DNA of 64,000 nucleotides from NCBI GenBank assembly GCA_951812925.1, contig OX638369.1:56372228-56436227 (forward strand), in the 5' to 3' direction. Under the pieces are notes generated by a model. That model did no database searches. It saw nothing but the letters and a program-made list of their open reading frames with translations, and was not told the origin of the DNA. The stretch comes from Calliopum simillimum (taxonomy: Eukaryota > Arthropoda > Insecta > Diptera > Lauxaniidae). This document shows, one piece after another, positions 45,119 through 55,788 of the stretch (its first letter is position 1; each line of letters starts with the position of its first letter). Both the position numbers and the translations under genes were made by a program.

Positions 45119-45127
45119 AAGGTTAGT
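45119..45127 (+). promoter_or_regulatory. Splice-donor-like site in BEL-A leader
   Basis: AAG|GTTAGT matches the 5' splice consensus closely and lies in the BEL-A leader upstream of gag. With the acceptor-like site at 55787 it could produce a spliced message for the extra ORF. Such a match can arise by chance; no direct evidence of use. Confidence 0.3.
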
Positions 45128-45417
45128 GAGGTTACACGGTGCGCCGGGAAATTTTTTTTTCGCGTATTGATTCTCCTGCAATATTTTTGTCACGTTTTTT
45201 GTGGCAACGTTTTTCCTGACTCTTTGTACTGCAAGCAAGTGATAATTTTTTTTGAAGATTTTGAATTTCTGGATTTGTAATAAAAATCTTTCTTCGATTT
45301 TTGCATTTTTCCTCATTTTATTTTGAGAGCGGCTCATAAGTGGATTTTTTTTTTGCACAATTTTTTTTACAAATTTCAACTTTTTGACTGCGATAGTTCT
45401 TTAAAAACGTTTTAATA

Positions 45418-46770
45418 ATGGCTGACCTTGATTCCTTTACACGGACAGCGGATCGTATGGTGAAATATGAGGTTTATTTTAATGCGATAAAGCCTGTCGA
45501 GTATTCCATATTTGCTTTGGAGCTTGAGCAAGGTGAACTCAAAGAGCTGTGGGCCAAGTTTAAGAACACTTATGAAGTATGTCTCGACTCTGACGAGGTT
45601 AAACGAGATATTGCTACAATAGAGGCCAAGTACGTTGAGTCACACAAATGTTACATCAGATGTATGACGGTAATCAATCAAGCTCTAGCTGAATTATTAG
45701 CAAATAAACCAAGCACCTCAAATCAAGTTGTCCCAGCCATTATTTCTACAAATTTCAAAGTGCCTCCATGTGACACGGACGTATTTCACGGAAGTTATTT
45801 AACGTGGCTGACATTTAGAGATATGCTTACGGCAATTTATGTAAACAATCTGTCTCTCAGTCCAGTCGAAAAGCTTTATTACTTGCTTCAGAAAACAAGT
45901 GGTGAAGCAAAAGAAATTGTTCAAAAGGCCCCTCTTACAAATCTCGGTTTTCCCATTGCGTGGGAAAGCCTTAGCGCTCAGTATGAGAATAAGAGGATTT
46001 TAATAAATAATCAACTCAAAATTTTGTTCAATTTGCCAACGTGCAGTCAAGAATCGAGTAATAATATCAAGCATCTCCAACGCGAAATAAACAACTGTAT
46101 TTCGACTCTAAAGCTGTATAAAATTGATATTACTAATTGGGATGCAATTTTTGTCTTCTTATGCTCGTCTCGTCTCCCAGAACATAGCCTGTCTCTCTGG
46201 GAACAATCAATTAAAAATAAGACTGAAATTCCGAAATGGAGTGAGCTAGATAATTTTCTTACTGACAGATTTCAAACTCTTGAAACTGTCTCAGACTTTC
46301 GTTGTTCCGCTGCTGCAAAACCTTCTACTTCTAAAACTCAAAATGTTGTTCCGAAGTCCAAGTCCTACAACAATTATCATAATAAAATTGATTTTTCTCT
46401 ATGTAGGCTGTGCAAGAGTTCTCATCCTTTAAAATCTTGTTCAAAGTTTCTCAATATGAACTTTCAAGATCGATTCTCTACAGTTAAGCAGTACCATTAC
46501 TGCCTTAATTGTCTCTCTGCGTCTCATGAACTAAGGGATTGCAAGAGTATTCATACTTGCCAGAAATGTAAAAAGCAACATCATTCGCTTTTACATAGAG
46601 ACTCTGCAAATGCACAGCAATCTACCTCAACACAAAGAGTTGAATATTCTAAAAACGCCACCGGTGCTAAACCAAAGCAACCATTCGGTGCAGCAACTAG
46701 CTCTTCTGTGTCTCATGCTACAACAATACAGTCCACTAATTCGAATGAAAATCCTATAGAAACGGTATAA
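45418..46770 (+). pseudogene. BEL-A gag
   Basis: ATG at 45418 opens a 450-codon frame: a DUF1759-type Gag (capsid-like) region, then the BEL zinc-knuckle trio near residues 330-395: CRLCKSSHPLKSC, CLNCLSASHELRDC and CQKCKKQHHSLLH. Gag would assemble particles and bind element RNA. The frame ends at an in-frame TAA (46768-46770); the same frame reopens immediately and reaches the protease, so the stop sits at the gag-protease border. BEL-C reads through the homologous position. Because LTR identity is high, the stop could be a recent nonsense mutation, an inherited defect or a read-through site. The Gag itself is complete. Confidence 0.88.
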
Positions 46771-47424
46771 ACTTGTTTCAATTCTGTCACCAAAAAAGTT
46801 TTGCTTGGTACAGCAGAAATAAATGTTTTTCACCTTGGGATAACATACAAAGCTCGGGCTCTTATTGACCCAGCATCTGAAGGAACGTTTGTATCAGAAC
46901 GTCTCCGAAATTTATTAAAACTCCCCACCAAAGCAATCTCGGCTCAAGTGTCTGGATTAAATGGCGCTATCAGCTCTAAGCCTACTCAGGTTTCATCATT
47001 TTATATTGGATCAATATCTGATCCAAATGTACAAATTGAAGTCTCAGCACTTATTGTACCTCAGGTCACTGGAAATTTGCCTTCACATTCCTTTGACCCG
47101 TCTTCATATCCAGAGCTACCAAAGCTCAACTTTGCTGATGCCAGTTTTTTTCAAAGCTCGACCATAGATCTGCTCATTGGTGGTGATTTGTACCCACTTA
47201 TCATACTTGGTGGCATTCAAAAAGGAGTTTTAGGCTCTCTTGTGGCTCAAGAGACCGTTTTCGGTTGGATCCTCACAGGACCCATTCCTAATGTGCAGTG
47301 TATCAACCAAAATCAAATTATTGTTTCATACGTTACTGAAGTCTCGTTAAACGAGCAACTAAGCAAATTTTGGGAGGTCGAAGAGATTCCACAGAAAAAG
47401 GTTATATCACAATCAGATACCTAA
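46771..47424 (+). pseudogene. BEL-A protease region (DUF1758)
   Basis: Same reading frame as gag, after the TAA. It has no ATG in front and would need read-through. It contains the DUF1758 retropepsin-like domain: ARALIDPASE with the catalytic Asp near 46867, then LLIGGDLYP and the conserved FGWILTGP motif. The DPAS form, rather than DSGS as in BEL-B, is shared with BEL-C, supporting a close relationship of A and C. A second in-frame TAA (47422-47424) replaces what is probably a Gln or Glu codon just before the conserved CEE motif leading to RT. Confidence 0.85.
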
Positions 47425-48177
47425 TGTGAAGAAATTTTTTGCAAAACTGTCTCAAGAGACTCAGAGGGTCGCTATATGGTAGATTTACCATTTAAATCAG
47501 CTGTTCCAAATGATCTGGGTGCCTCAATACATATAGCGCTTTGTCAGTTCCTTAGAAATGAAAAGTCGTTGATTCGAAAGCCTGACTACAAGGCTGAATA
47601 TGATAAGGTCATAAATGAATACTTACAGCTTGATCATATGAAAAGAGTAAATTTTCAAAGTTTTGAGCAAAACCCTTGTCATTTTTACCTTCCTCACCAT
47701 GCTGTCGTTAAGCCTGAAAGTACAACAACAAAAGTACGTGTAGTTTTTAATGCCTCTAGCAAAACTTCAAATGGCACCTGTCTCAACGACATTCTTCACA
47801 CAGGCCCTGTATTACAAAGTGACCTTACGCTTTTAATCCTTAAATGGAGATTTTTTGCTTACGTCTTTAACGCCGACATACAAAAAATGTATAGGCAAAT
47901 CCTGGTTAACCCTGCGCACACTCCTTTTCAGAGGATTGTGTTTCGTGACTCTATTCATGATAAAGTACAAGATTTCGAACTAAAAACAGTCACTTTTGGC
48001 GTAAATTGCGCCCCATTTCTTGCAATCAGAACGCTGCTTCAGCTCGCCGAAGATGAAAAGTTAAATTTTCCACTTGGGTCAGAAATAATTAAAGGCTCAA
48101 TGTACGTTGATGACGTTTTGGCGGGTTCGCATGACTGCGCAAGCGCAATTGAGGCTCGAAATCAGCTAATTGACATT
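47425..48177 (+). pseudogene. BEL-A reverse transcriptase, 5' part
   Basis: Same frame again, after the second TAA. It includes the conserved KVRVVFNASSKT-type region, FNADIQKMYRQI (first catalytic Asp), the CAPFLAIR block and the YVDD box at 48103-48114. About 20 codons later it is cut by the insertion of BEL-C; the target duplication ACATT is 48173-48177. The frame continues beyond the insertion at 53154 with exactly the shift predicted from insert plus duplication length. Confidence 0.9.
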
Positions 48178-48857
48178 TGTTTACGTTGAAACGTAAACTT
48201 TTATAAATAAAAGGAAAATGGATCGTGTTTACACGGATACATAAAACTACCCTTTGTAAATCTTTACAAAAATCCATATTTTTTATCTAAACGATGGCAA
48301 CCCTACCCGTCGTCAGTATTTGGTACCTGACTGCCGAAAGTATAGCCGTCTCGCTCGCTCTGATGTTAAAACCATTGCTGACAACTTTCGATCAGTTTTT
48401 TGATCAACGAATACAGAAAAATATTCTGTCATTCGTTGAATACTAGAGCAGTCTGCAAGCAGCAAATTTTTCTTATTCCTAAAAACTTATACATAATTTA
48501 ATTCTAAAAACTAAGTAAATTTAAATTAAGCTTAAAAAAAATAAAGTGCTGTAAACAGACTAACAAACACAAAAAGGTGTTTTATTATATTACTCCAAAG
48601 TGGAGTTCGACAGTGGTTCCCATCTCACAGGAAAACAGCGTATATCGTGGGTCATAATCTCATCGCCTCCAGCGACTGCATCAACTGGCTTGGTTCCTTG
48701 TTAAGCCAATAGATTTACATCTCCCGTCGAAAGGGTATCGCCGTCTTGATTCGAAGCGCTACATCGTCCCTACAGTGGGCAAAACAGGTATTGTTACCTT
48801 TGTATATATAACTATTTTTAAATACAAAAAAAAACAAGTTTGGTGCCCGACCAAACA
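48178..48857 (+). repeat. BEL-C 5' LTR
   Basis: 680 bp, TGTTTACGTTGAAACGTAAAC...GGTGCCCGACCAAACA. The inverted ACGTTGAAACGT-like word at the start and an AATAAA near 48540 are typical LTR signals. Confidence 0.95.
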
Positions 48858-48859
48858 TT

Positions 48860-48873
48860 TGGTCCTTCGGCCT
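48860..48873 (+). promoter_or_regulatory. BEL-C primer binding site
   Basis: TGGTCCTTCGGCC follows the LTR by 2 nt and resembles the BEL-A site TGGTCCATTCGAACC. The exact tRNA is not identified. Confidence 0.6.
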
Positions 48874-49448
48874 TCTTGTGGCCGGCCCCTGTTAAGGATA
48901 TTTGTTAAAATTTTGTTAAATTTTCACGGGCCCCGGCATATTTCCCGCGAAATTTCGGATTTTTCCCGCGAAATTTTTACATGAGTTAAACCTTTGCAAG
49001 TGTGCAAGGTTAACACAGACCCTCGTGTTTGCTATTAACAGTTAGTTTCCATTTGTGTTTAACTTTTGAAACTGCTCAAGGTTATCACACCAACTCGTGT
49101 TTTCTTAACTCGTAACCTTTGGTATTATTCAAGGTTAAATCAAATTTTATATTGCTGAGTAATTTGAATACCGTTCAAGGTTATATAAAATACAGCGTGG
49201 TACTCTACACCATTTTGCGAAATTTTCGTACATTGTTTAAGATTTGTTGCTACAATCCATTTCGTGATTTTTGATCAGTGATATTTTTTACTCAAGTTCG
49301 CGGATGCTAAGCAGTTTTGTGATTTTTTGTAACGATATTTGAATCGTTTGCATAAGCATTGCTACGATTTTGACCCCGCGCAGTGCATCACTAACTCAAA
49401 CAGGTTTTCGTTATTGTTTTTGACTTTTCTAACAGCCTTAAATTCGAA

Positions 49449-50816
49449 ATGGAACAGAAGCTAATGAAATTATCAAACCGAAAAGTAGCTATTCTAAATG
49501 TTTCCCTTAATATGCGAAAAACAAAAGAAGATAAGCAGACAAAAAGCTTTTTGAGTTTTCTAAAAATTTTACTCGATCGATATTGGGAAGAATATGCGTC
49601 TTTATATGACGAAGTAGTGTCCACATATTCATCTGAAGACCCAGTGAAAGCGCTTCTAGAGGCCAACACCTATGATTCTGTGGCATGCTCATACTTAGAA
49701 ACGTTAGATGAATTATGCGCCTTATTAGGAACACTTGACGAAACACACGTACCACAAGTACCGAATTCAAATATCTCACCACTTGATCAAACTGCCCTTG
49801 AACCTGCATTGGAAAATTTACCGCAAGTTAAGAAACACCATTCACTACTGCATAGGGAAAATTATTCAACGAGTCAAATAGCCTCGAATAATCTATATTA
49901 TTCAAATAAAACCAAATTTCACCCTAAAAGTGACAATGCAGATATTTCTGCTGTAACTTATACTCATAAAATACAGTCCACTTCTCAAAATCTGACTGCA
50001 TCAGAAAAATTGTCTAATAAGAATATTTATTCTCATAAACATTTGCTTCAAAATAAAAGTGACAAGGCACATAGTTCTGCTGTCACTTATACCTCTACTA
50101 TACAGTCCACTGTTGAAAATCCGACTACTCCGGATGAATTGTCTACGACAATAGACCCTGTAATTTCTTGTTTTACTCCAGTCAAAAGGAAAGTTATCCT
50201 TGACACGGATTTAATTGAAATTTATATTATGGGATCCAATTATAAAGCTCGCGCTTTGATTGACCCAGCGTCTGAGTGCACGTTTGTTTCAAAACGCATG
50301 CAATGTTTACTAAACCTTCCTACAAAGGCCATTTCAGCCCAAATAACCGGACTAAATGGCATAGCTCATACCCAACCAACTTTTATGGCTTCCTTCCATA
50401 TCGGCCCTCTACTCTGCAGGAATATCCCGATCGAAGTGATTGCTTTGGTGGTTTCAAAAGTGGCGGAGGATTCCCCATCTTTTAATTTTAACATCTCTGA
50501 CTTTTCAGGGGCACGTACCTGTGAATTTTCTGACTCACATTTCAATCAAAGTTCAGAAGTAGATTTGCTCATTGGCGGCGACTTATACCCTACACTCCTT
50601 CTTGGTAGAGTTCAAAAGAATATTTTTGACTCTCTTATTAGCCAAGAAACCATATTTGGATGGATCCTTACAGGACCAGTGCCAGCTCAGCAACAATTGC
50701 ACCCTTTAACGGTTGCCTCGTATTTATCAGAAATACCTCTGAACGAGCAACCTGAAATACCACAAAACCACTCAGTCTCCAATGCCGATAAAATTTGTGA
50801 GCAAATTTACTTCTGA
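49449..50816 (+). pseudogene. BEL-C truncated gag-protease ORF
   Basis: 455 codons from ATG 49449. A Gag N-terminus (about 115 residues) is joined directly to the last zinc-knuckle remnant (KKHHSLLHR near residue 130), so the capsid-like region and first two knuckles are deleted. A spacer with two copies of a SAVTYT..IQST motif (near 178 and 218) follows, then the DUF1758 protease with ALIDPASE, LLIGGDLYP and FGWILTGP. The stop at 50814-50816 is supplied by the inverted duplication that begins at 50811, so the original protease-RT junction has been replaced. A shortened, possibly still translated Gag-protease. Confidence 0.85.
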
Positions 50817-50895
50817 ACTTTGATTGAAATGTGAGTCAGAAAATTCACAGGTACGTGCCCCTGAAAAGTCAGAGATGTTAAAATTAAAAGATGGG
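50811..50895 (-). repeat. Perfect 85-bp inverted copy of 50474-50558
   Basis: Every base of 50474-50558 (inside the protease coding region) recurs as reverse complement at 50811-50895, separated by 252 bp. The copy lies exactly at the breakpoint where RT and most of RNase H are missing, and it ends the upstream ORF. This is the signature of template switching to the opposite strand during reverse transcription or repair. Confidence 0.95.
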
Positions 50896-51848
50896 CAAAC
50901 GTGAGAAATGTTTCTTTTTATCTAGTCCACCATGCTAAGCTAAAACAAAAAAGTGAAAGCACAAACTCTCATACCAATATAAGGGACAATCCTGTCGATC
51001 TAGCAACCCGGGGGCTACATCCTTCGGACTGCAAAAGTGAGCTCTGGTGCGATGATCCTCCTTGGCTCTATATTCAAAAATCTGAATTTCTAATAACTTC
51101 ACTTTTAGTGAAAAATTGTACTAAGCTAGAAGGCAGACCCATTAAATATTTTATTACTAGCTCGGCGGTGAAAATGAATATTTTCGAAAATCGTATCTCA
51201 TTACATAAAGCATTACATGCCACTGCATATATTTTTCGATTTTTTAATCAAACTCTTCGAACTGCCGATTCAAAATGTTGTTATACCTCAAAAGAAATCT
51301 CATTCGAGGAGCTTAAATTTGCAAAAATGAAACTCATAAGATTATCTCAGCAAATTTTTTACCCTAAAGGTTACTTTTACTTACTCGTGATCAAAGTCAT
51401 TGAATCAAAAATTGAATTCTTAACCCTGGCTCCACTCTTGGATCCGGAAAACATCATAAAAACACATAATCGTCTAACATCTTCTCTAAAATTGGATAAC
51501 ACCACTATATTTGTGTATGCAAGCCGATTTTCATGTTTACTTGCGAAATTTATTCACCATATTTTCGATCGTGGTAAAAATCCTGATCGTCGACCGTTCC
51601 ATCAAGAGTTTCGGATACTGAAGATGAAAAATTCAAGCCAACTTTGTATTTACGTTTGTAAAACCCGTGTTATCAAAAGAAAGCGCTGTCATGGGCAAAT
51701 AATGGCTGGCTTGCCTCCTGAACGTGCAACCGTAACATTCTCTTGTACTAAGACAAGTATTGAATTTGCTGATGTTTGTGAAATTAAAAATTGCACCATT
51801 AGCCCTTTCAAATTAACCAAAAGGTTTGTTCGCCATCTTATGTGCTAA
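50896..51848 (+). pseudogene. BEL-C remnant of RNase H end and integrase zinc domain
   Basis: About 315 open codons corresponding to the end of RNase H (NPVDLATRG near 51000), the linker, a degraded H-H-C-C zinc domain (FIHH..., CIYVCK) and the first strand of the integrase core. There the expected LDFAGP motif reads IEFADV, so the first catalytic Asp is changed. The rest of the integrase core and DUF5641 are absent: after 51848 only about 600 bp of unrelated or eroded sequence precede the 3' LTR. Non-functional as an integrase. Confidence 0.8.
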
Positions 51849-52476
51849 TCGAAAAGATCCATTAAGGGCTCAGCTATACAATACTTTCGTCGCTGGGAAA
51901 TACTTAAAAGTAATGCTGACATCGTAATCATGCGACGAGAAACACTGTGCAGCTCGGATTGGAGAATGGAGCACTGCACATCTGAATATTCATCGTGTCT
52001 TCATAACACATATATGCTCTCTGAAATGGTCTCATTTCAAACCCATTTTACATTATATCAACATGTTTTTTAACAAAATACTCATTGGTAATCTAATTGG
52101 TTTTATACCCGTGTCCGGTTTAAACGTGTCATCGCAAGCAGCGAATACTCAGAACCCAACCTCGATAAAATTAAAAAGTTTAAAATTATACCATTTTTTC
52201 TTATATAATATTGTATATACTTACACTTTTTATATTATTGTAAATTGAAAAGTCTAGCATTCTCACAAATTTATTATACAGTTAAGTTTTGCACTTTCAA
52301 ATTTTTCCATTGAATGAAACTCCTTTATATTTTGAAATTAAATTAAAGAATTATGTATTCCTAACTTTATCCATAGTTTCAAATGTTTAAATTATTAACC
52401 CGTAATTAATTAGTATTTAATTGTATAAAAACCATAAACAATCCATCTTGTTGCAGATACTGCAAGGCGGGCAGTA

Positions 52477-53153
52477 TGTTTACGTGGAAACGTAAACTTT
52501 TATAAATAAAAGGAAAATGGATCGTGTTTACACGGATACATAAAACTACCCTTTGTAAATCTTTACAAAAATCCATATTTTTTATCTAAACGATGGCAAC
52601 CCTACCCGTCGTCAGTATTTGGTACCTGACTGCCGAAAGTATAGCCGTCTCGCTCGCTCTGATGTTAAAACCATTGCTGACAACTTTCGATCAGTTTTTT
52701 GATCAACGAATACAGAAAAATATTCTGTCATTCGTTGAATACTAGAGCAGTCTGCAAGCAGCAAATTTTTCTTATTCCTAAAAACTTATACATAATTTAA
52801 TTCTAAAAACTAAGTAAATTTAAATTAAGCTTAAAAAATAAAGTGCTGTAAACAGACTAACAAACACAAAAAGGTGTTTTATTATATTACTCCAAAGTGG
52901 AGTTCGACAGTGGTTCCCATCTCACAGGAAAACAGAGTATATCGTGGGTCATAATCTCATCGCCTCCAGCGACTGCATCAACTGGCTTGGTTCCTTGTTA
53001 AGCCAATAGATTTACATCTCCCGTCGAAAGGGTATCGCCGTCTTGATTCGAAGCGCTACATCGTCCCTACAGTGGGCAAAACAGGTATTGTTACCTTTGT
53101 ATATATAACTATTTTTAAATACAAAAAAAACAAGTTTGGTGCCCGACCAAACA
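52477..53153 (+). repeat. BEL-C 3' LTR
   Basis: 677 bp, near-identical to 48178-48857. It is preceded by CTGCAAGGCGGGCAGTA (52460-52476), the tract that in BEL-A also stands directly before the 3' LTR. The first 27 codons of the long frame that runs on to 55657 (from 53072) belong to this LTR, not to BEL-A. Confidence 0.95.
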
Positions 53154-55657
53154 ACATTCTCAAAACTGCTGGTTTCGATTTGAGAAAATGGACATCGAAT
53201 TCTAAAAGTATTTTGCAAGATTTGCCTGTTGACCATTTACTAAATGAAAATTTTTTGTCCCTCGAAGATAAAAGTACGGCGAAGACTCTTGGTATTTTAT
53301 GGAACGCAACTTCTGACTCATTTTGTTTTCAAGCACTACCTTTTGAGCTCAAACAATCTTACACGAAGAGAGAAGTTCTCAGTATGATAGCAAAATTATT
53401 CGATCCAGCTGGCTGGCTTTCTCCGGTTGTTATAACAGCGAAAATAATCATGCAGCAGCTGTGGCTCGATAAAATCGACTGGGACGATATTTTAAAACCT
53501 TTAGCTCTTCAAAAATGGCAAAATTTAGTGTCAAACTATACAAAAGTTAAACTTATATCAATACCACGCTGGGTTCAGTATTGCCCTACAAGCGATATTG
53601 AATTTCACGGCTTTTGCGACGCCTCAGAAAAGGCATATGCCGCAGCACTTTACGTGCGAATAATAATTGAAAATAAAATTAGTTGCAATCTTCTTGTGGC
53701 GAAAACAAAAGTGGCTCCTATAAAAACTTTATCTTTACCTCGCTTAGAGCTGTGTGGTGCTGTGTTACTCGCTAACATGATAGATTCAATAGCACCACAG
53801 GTAAATGTGGATTCGAGTTCATTATTTTTATGGTCGGACTCAACCATTGTTCTATCGTGGCTCAAAAAACCACCATGCACTTGGGCGACATTTGTCGCGA
53901 ATAGGATATCAACAATTGGTGAGAAAGTCGGTAGCGGTAATTGGTCACATATTGACACACATTCAAATCCCGCCGATCTAGCAACCCGGGGGGCATACCC
54001 TGCGGATCTGATATCTAACGAATTGTGGTGGCATGGACCTTCTTGGCTCCAATTGCCTAAGAGTCAATGGCCAGATAGTAAATTTAGTCAAGAATTAGAT
54101 ACCACTATTGAAATGAGAAAAATTAAAACTCATTTTACTAGCTCGTCGTTAACCGAAGATATTCTAGATCGGTTTTCATCGCTACCTAAGGCATTGAGAA
54201 TTATTTCATATATATTTCGTTTCTTTAAACGAACTCATCCAGCGACTAAAACTGAAGCCATTTATCCCACAGAAGTAATTGCAGCTGTTGAAATAAATTT
54301 CGTCAAAACACGTCTCATTATACTTTCTCAACAGCACCAATTTCCAAATGAATATTTCTGTTTAGTGAACCATAAAGCTATTTCTTCTAAAAGTGCAGTT
54401 CTGACATTGACTTCATTTTTGGATGCTCATCAAGTCATCCGAGCAAATGGGCGTTTAGCGTCGTCTTTGTCTCTTACATACAATGAACGACATCCTATCA
54501 TTCTTGCTCATAATAGCCGATTAGCTAGCTTATACGTACAATTTATACATGAACTGTCTCTTCATGGGGGAAATCAGCTCGTTCTTCGGCTCATCCGCCA
54601 AGAATTTTGGGTTCCTAAAATCAAAAACCTAATAAAAACATGCATTCACAACTGTAAGATATGCGTTGTGCATCGCAAAAAGCTTCATGGCCAAATGATG
54701 GCTGCTTTGCCACCTTCAAGAACGTTTTTAGATAGACCATTTACCAATACGGGACTCGATTTCGCTGGGCCATTCGAAATTAAAAGTTTCACTGGCCGTT
54801 ATTGTCGCATTACAAAAGGATACGCATGTCTCTTTGTCTGTTTTGCTACCAAAGCCATCCACTTAGAACCAGTTAGCGATTTGTCAAGCCCTGCATTCTT
54901 AGCAGCATTGTCACGGTTCGTCTCTAGGCGAGGTTGTCCCAGTAATATTTACTCCGACAACGGCCGAAATTTCGTTGGTGCTTCGAAAGAATTAGCTAGA
55001 GATTTAGAAAACTTCATAAAATGCGTACGCGAAGAATCAGTCTCAAAATACGGCATACAAAAACTGTCGTGGCACTTTATACCAGCATCGGCACCTCACA
55101 TGGGAGGACTTTGGGAGGCCGGCGTGAAAAGTTTCAAACTACACTTCAGGAAAATTGCAGGGCACATCAAATACACCTTTGAAGAGTTTGCAACCTTACT
55201 GTCGCGTATCGAAGCCTGCTTGAATTCACGTCCGTTATGTCCCGAATCTGAAAATGTCTCAAATTTGGCCGTATTGACTCCTGGTAATTTCCTAATTGGG
55301 TCACCACTTTTGGCTCCTGCTGAACCGGAAGAAAACGCTTCAATAAGCATAAATAATCGTTGGCGACGCTTGAAAGCAATCCAGCAGGAGTTGTCTCGTC
55401 GATGGAAAGACGAGTATCTAAAAGAATTGCATAAACGAAACAAATGGAAAGACCCACAGAGAAACTTACAAATTGATGACCTAGTCATTGTACGGAATGA
55501 ACTTGTCGGTCCGCTTGAATGGCGCTTAGGTCTCATAACAAAGGTTTATTATGGCTCTGATAATCGCGTTCGCGTAGCAGACATCAAAACCCAAAACGGT
55601 GTACTTACACGACCAGTTCATAAGCTTGTTATTTTGCCTCAACGTCAAAATGAATAA
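53154..55657 (+). pseudogene. BEL-A pol, 3' part (RT end, RNase H, integrase)
   Basis: Continuation of the RT frame after BEL-C, open to the natural stop at 55655-55657. Domains in order: end of RT; RNase H with FHGFCDASEKAYAA, LPRLELCGAVL, LWSDSTIVLSW and NPADLATRG; H-H-C-C zinc domain (HELSLHGG...CKICVVHRK); integrase core with LDFAGP, YSDNGRNFVGA and GGLWEAGVKS supplying D, D and E; and a C-terminal DUF5641-like region ending HKLVILP. All motifs are preserved. It is classed as broken only because it is separated from its N-terminal part and lies behind two stops. Confidence 0.92.
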
Positions 55658-55761
55658 ACTATCCCTATAAATTCTCTATAAAACGTACTCCCTTCCACAT
55701 GACTCTATATATCGAATTATACATACATACATTGAACTTTATTCACCATGAATCTTGTAAT

Positions 55762-55788
55762 CTATCAACTTTCTATCTACTTAACAGA
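55762..55788 (+). promoter_or_regulatory. Splice-acceptor-like site before the BEL-A extra ORF
   Basis: CTATCAACTTTCTATCTACTTAACAG ends at 55787, two bases before ATG 55789. The tract is pyrimidine-rich with a CTTAAC branch-like word. Its position just after pol recalls subgenomic env messages of retroviruses. Inference only. Confidence 0.4.

Larger units (their letters stand above)
48178..53153 (+). mobile_element. BEL-C: deleted, non-autonomous BEL nested in BEL-A RT
   Basis: 4,976 bp with LTRs 48178-48857 (680 bp) and 52477-53153 (677 bp); the 5-bp duplication ACATT stands at 48173-48177 and 53154-53158. LTR differences noticed: two substitutions (TTGAAACG/TGGAAACG, CAGCG/CAGAG) and two A-run length changes. 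It shares primer-site type and polypurine-like tract (CTGCAAGGCGGGC) with BEL-A. The interior lacks RT, most of RNase H and the integrase core, so it was probably mobilised by proteins of a related element. Confidence 0.93.

Noticed and set aside
53072..53153. Start of the long integrase frame with an extra N-terminus
   Set aside because: These codons are the end of the BEL-C 3' LTR; the true coding continuation of BEL-A begins at 53154.
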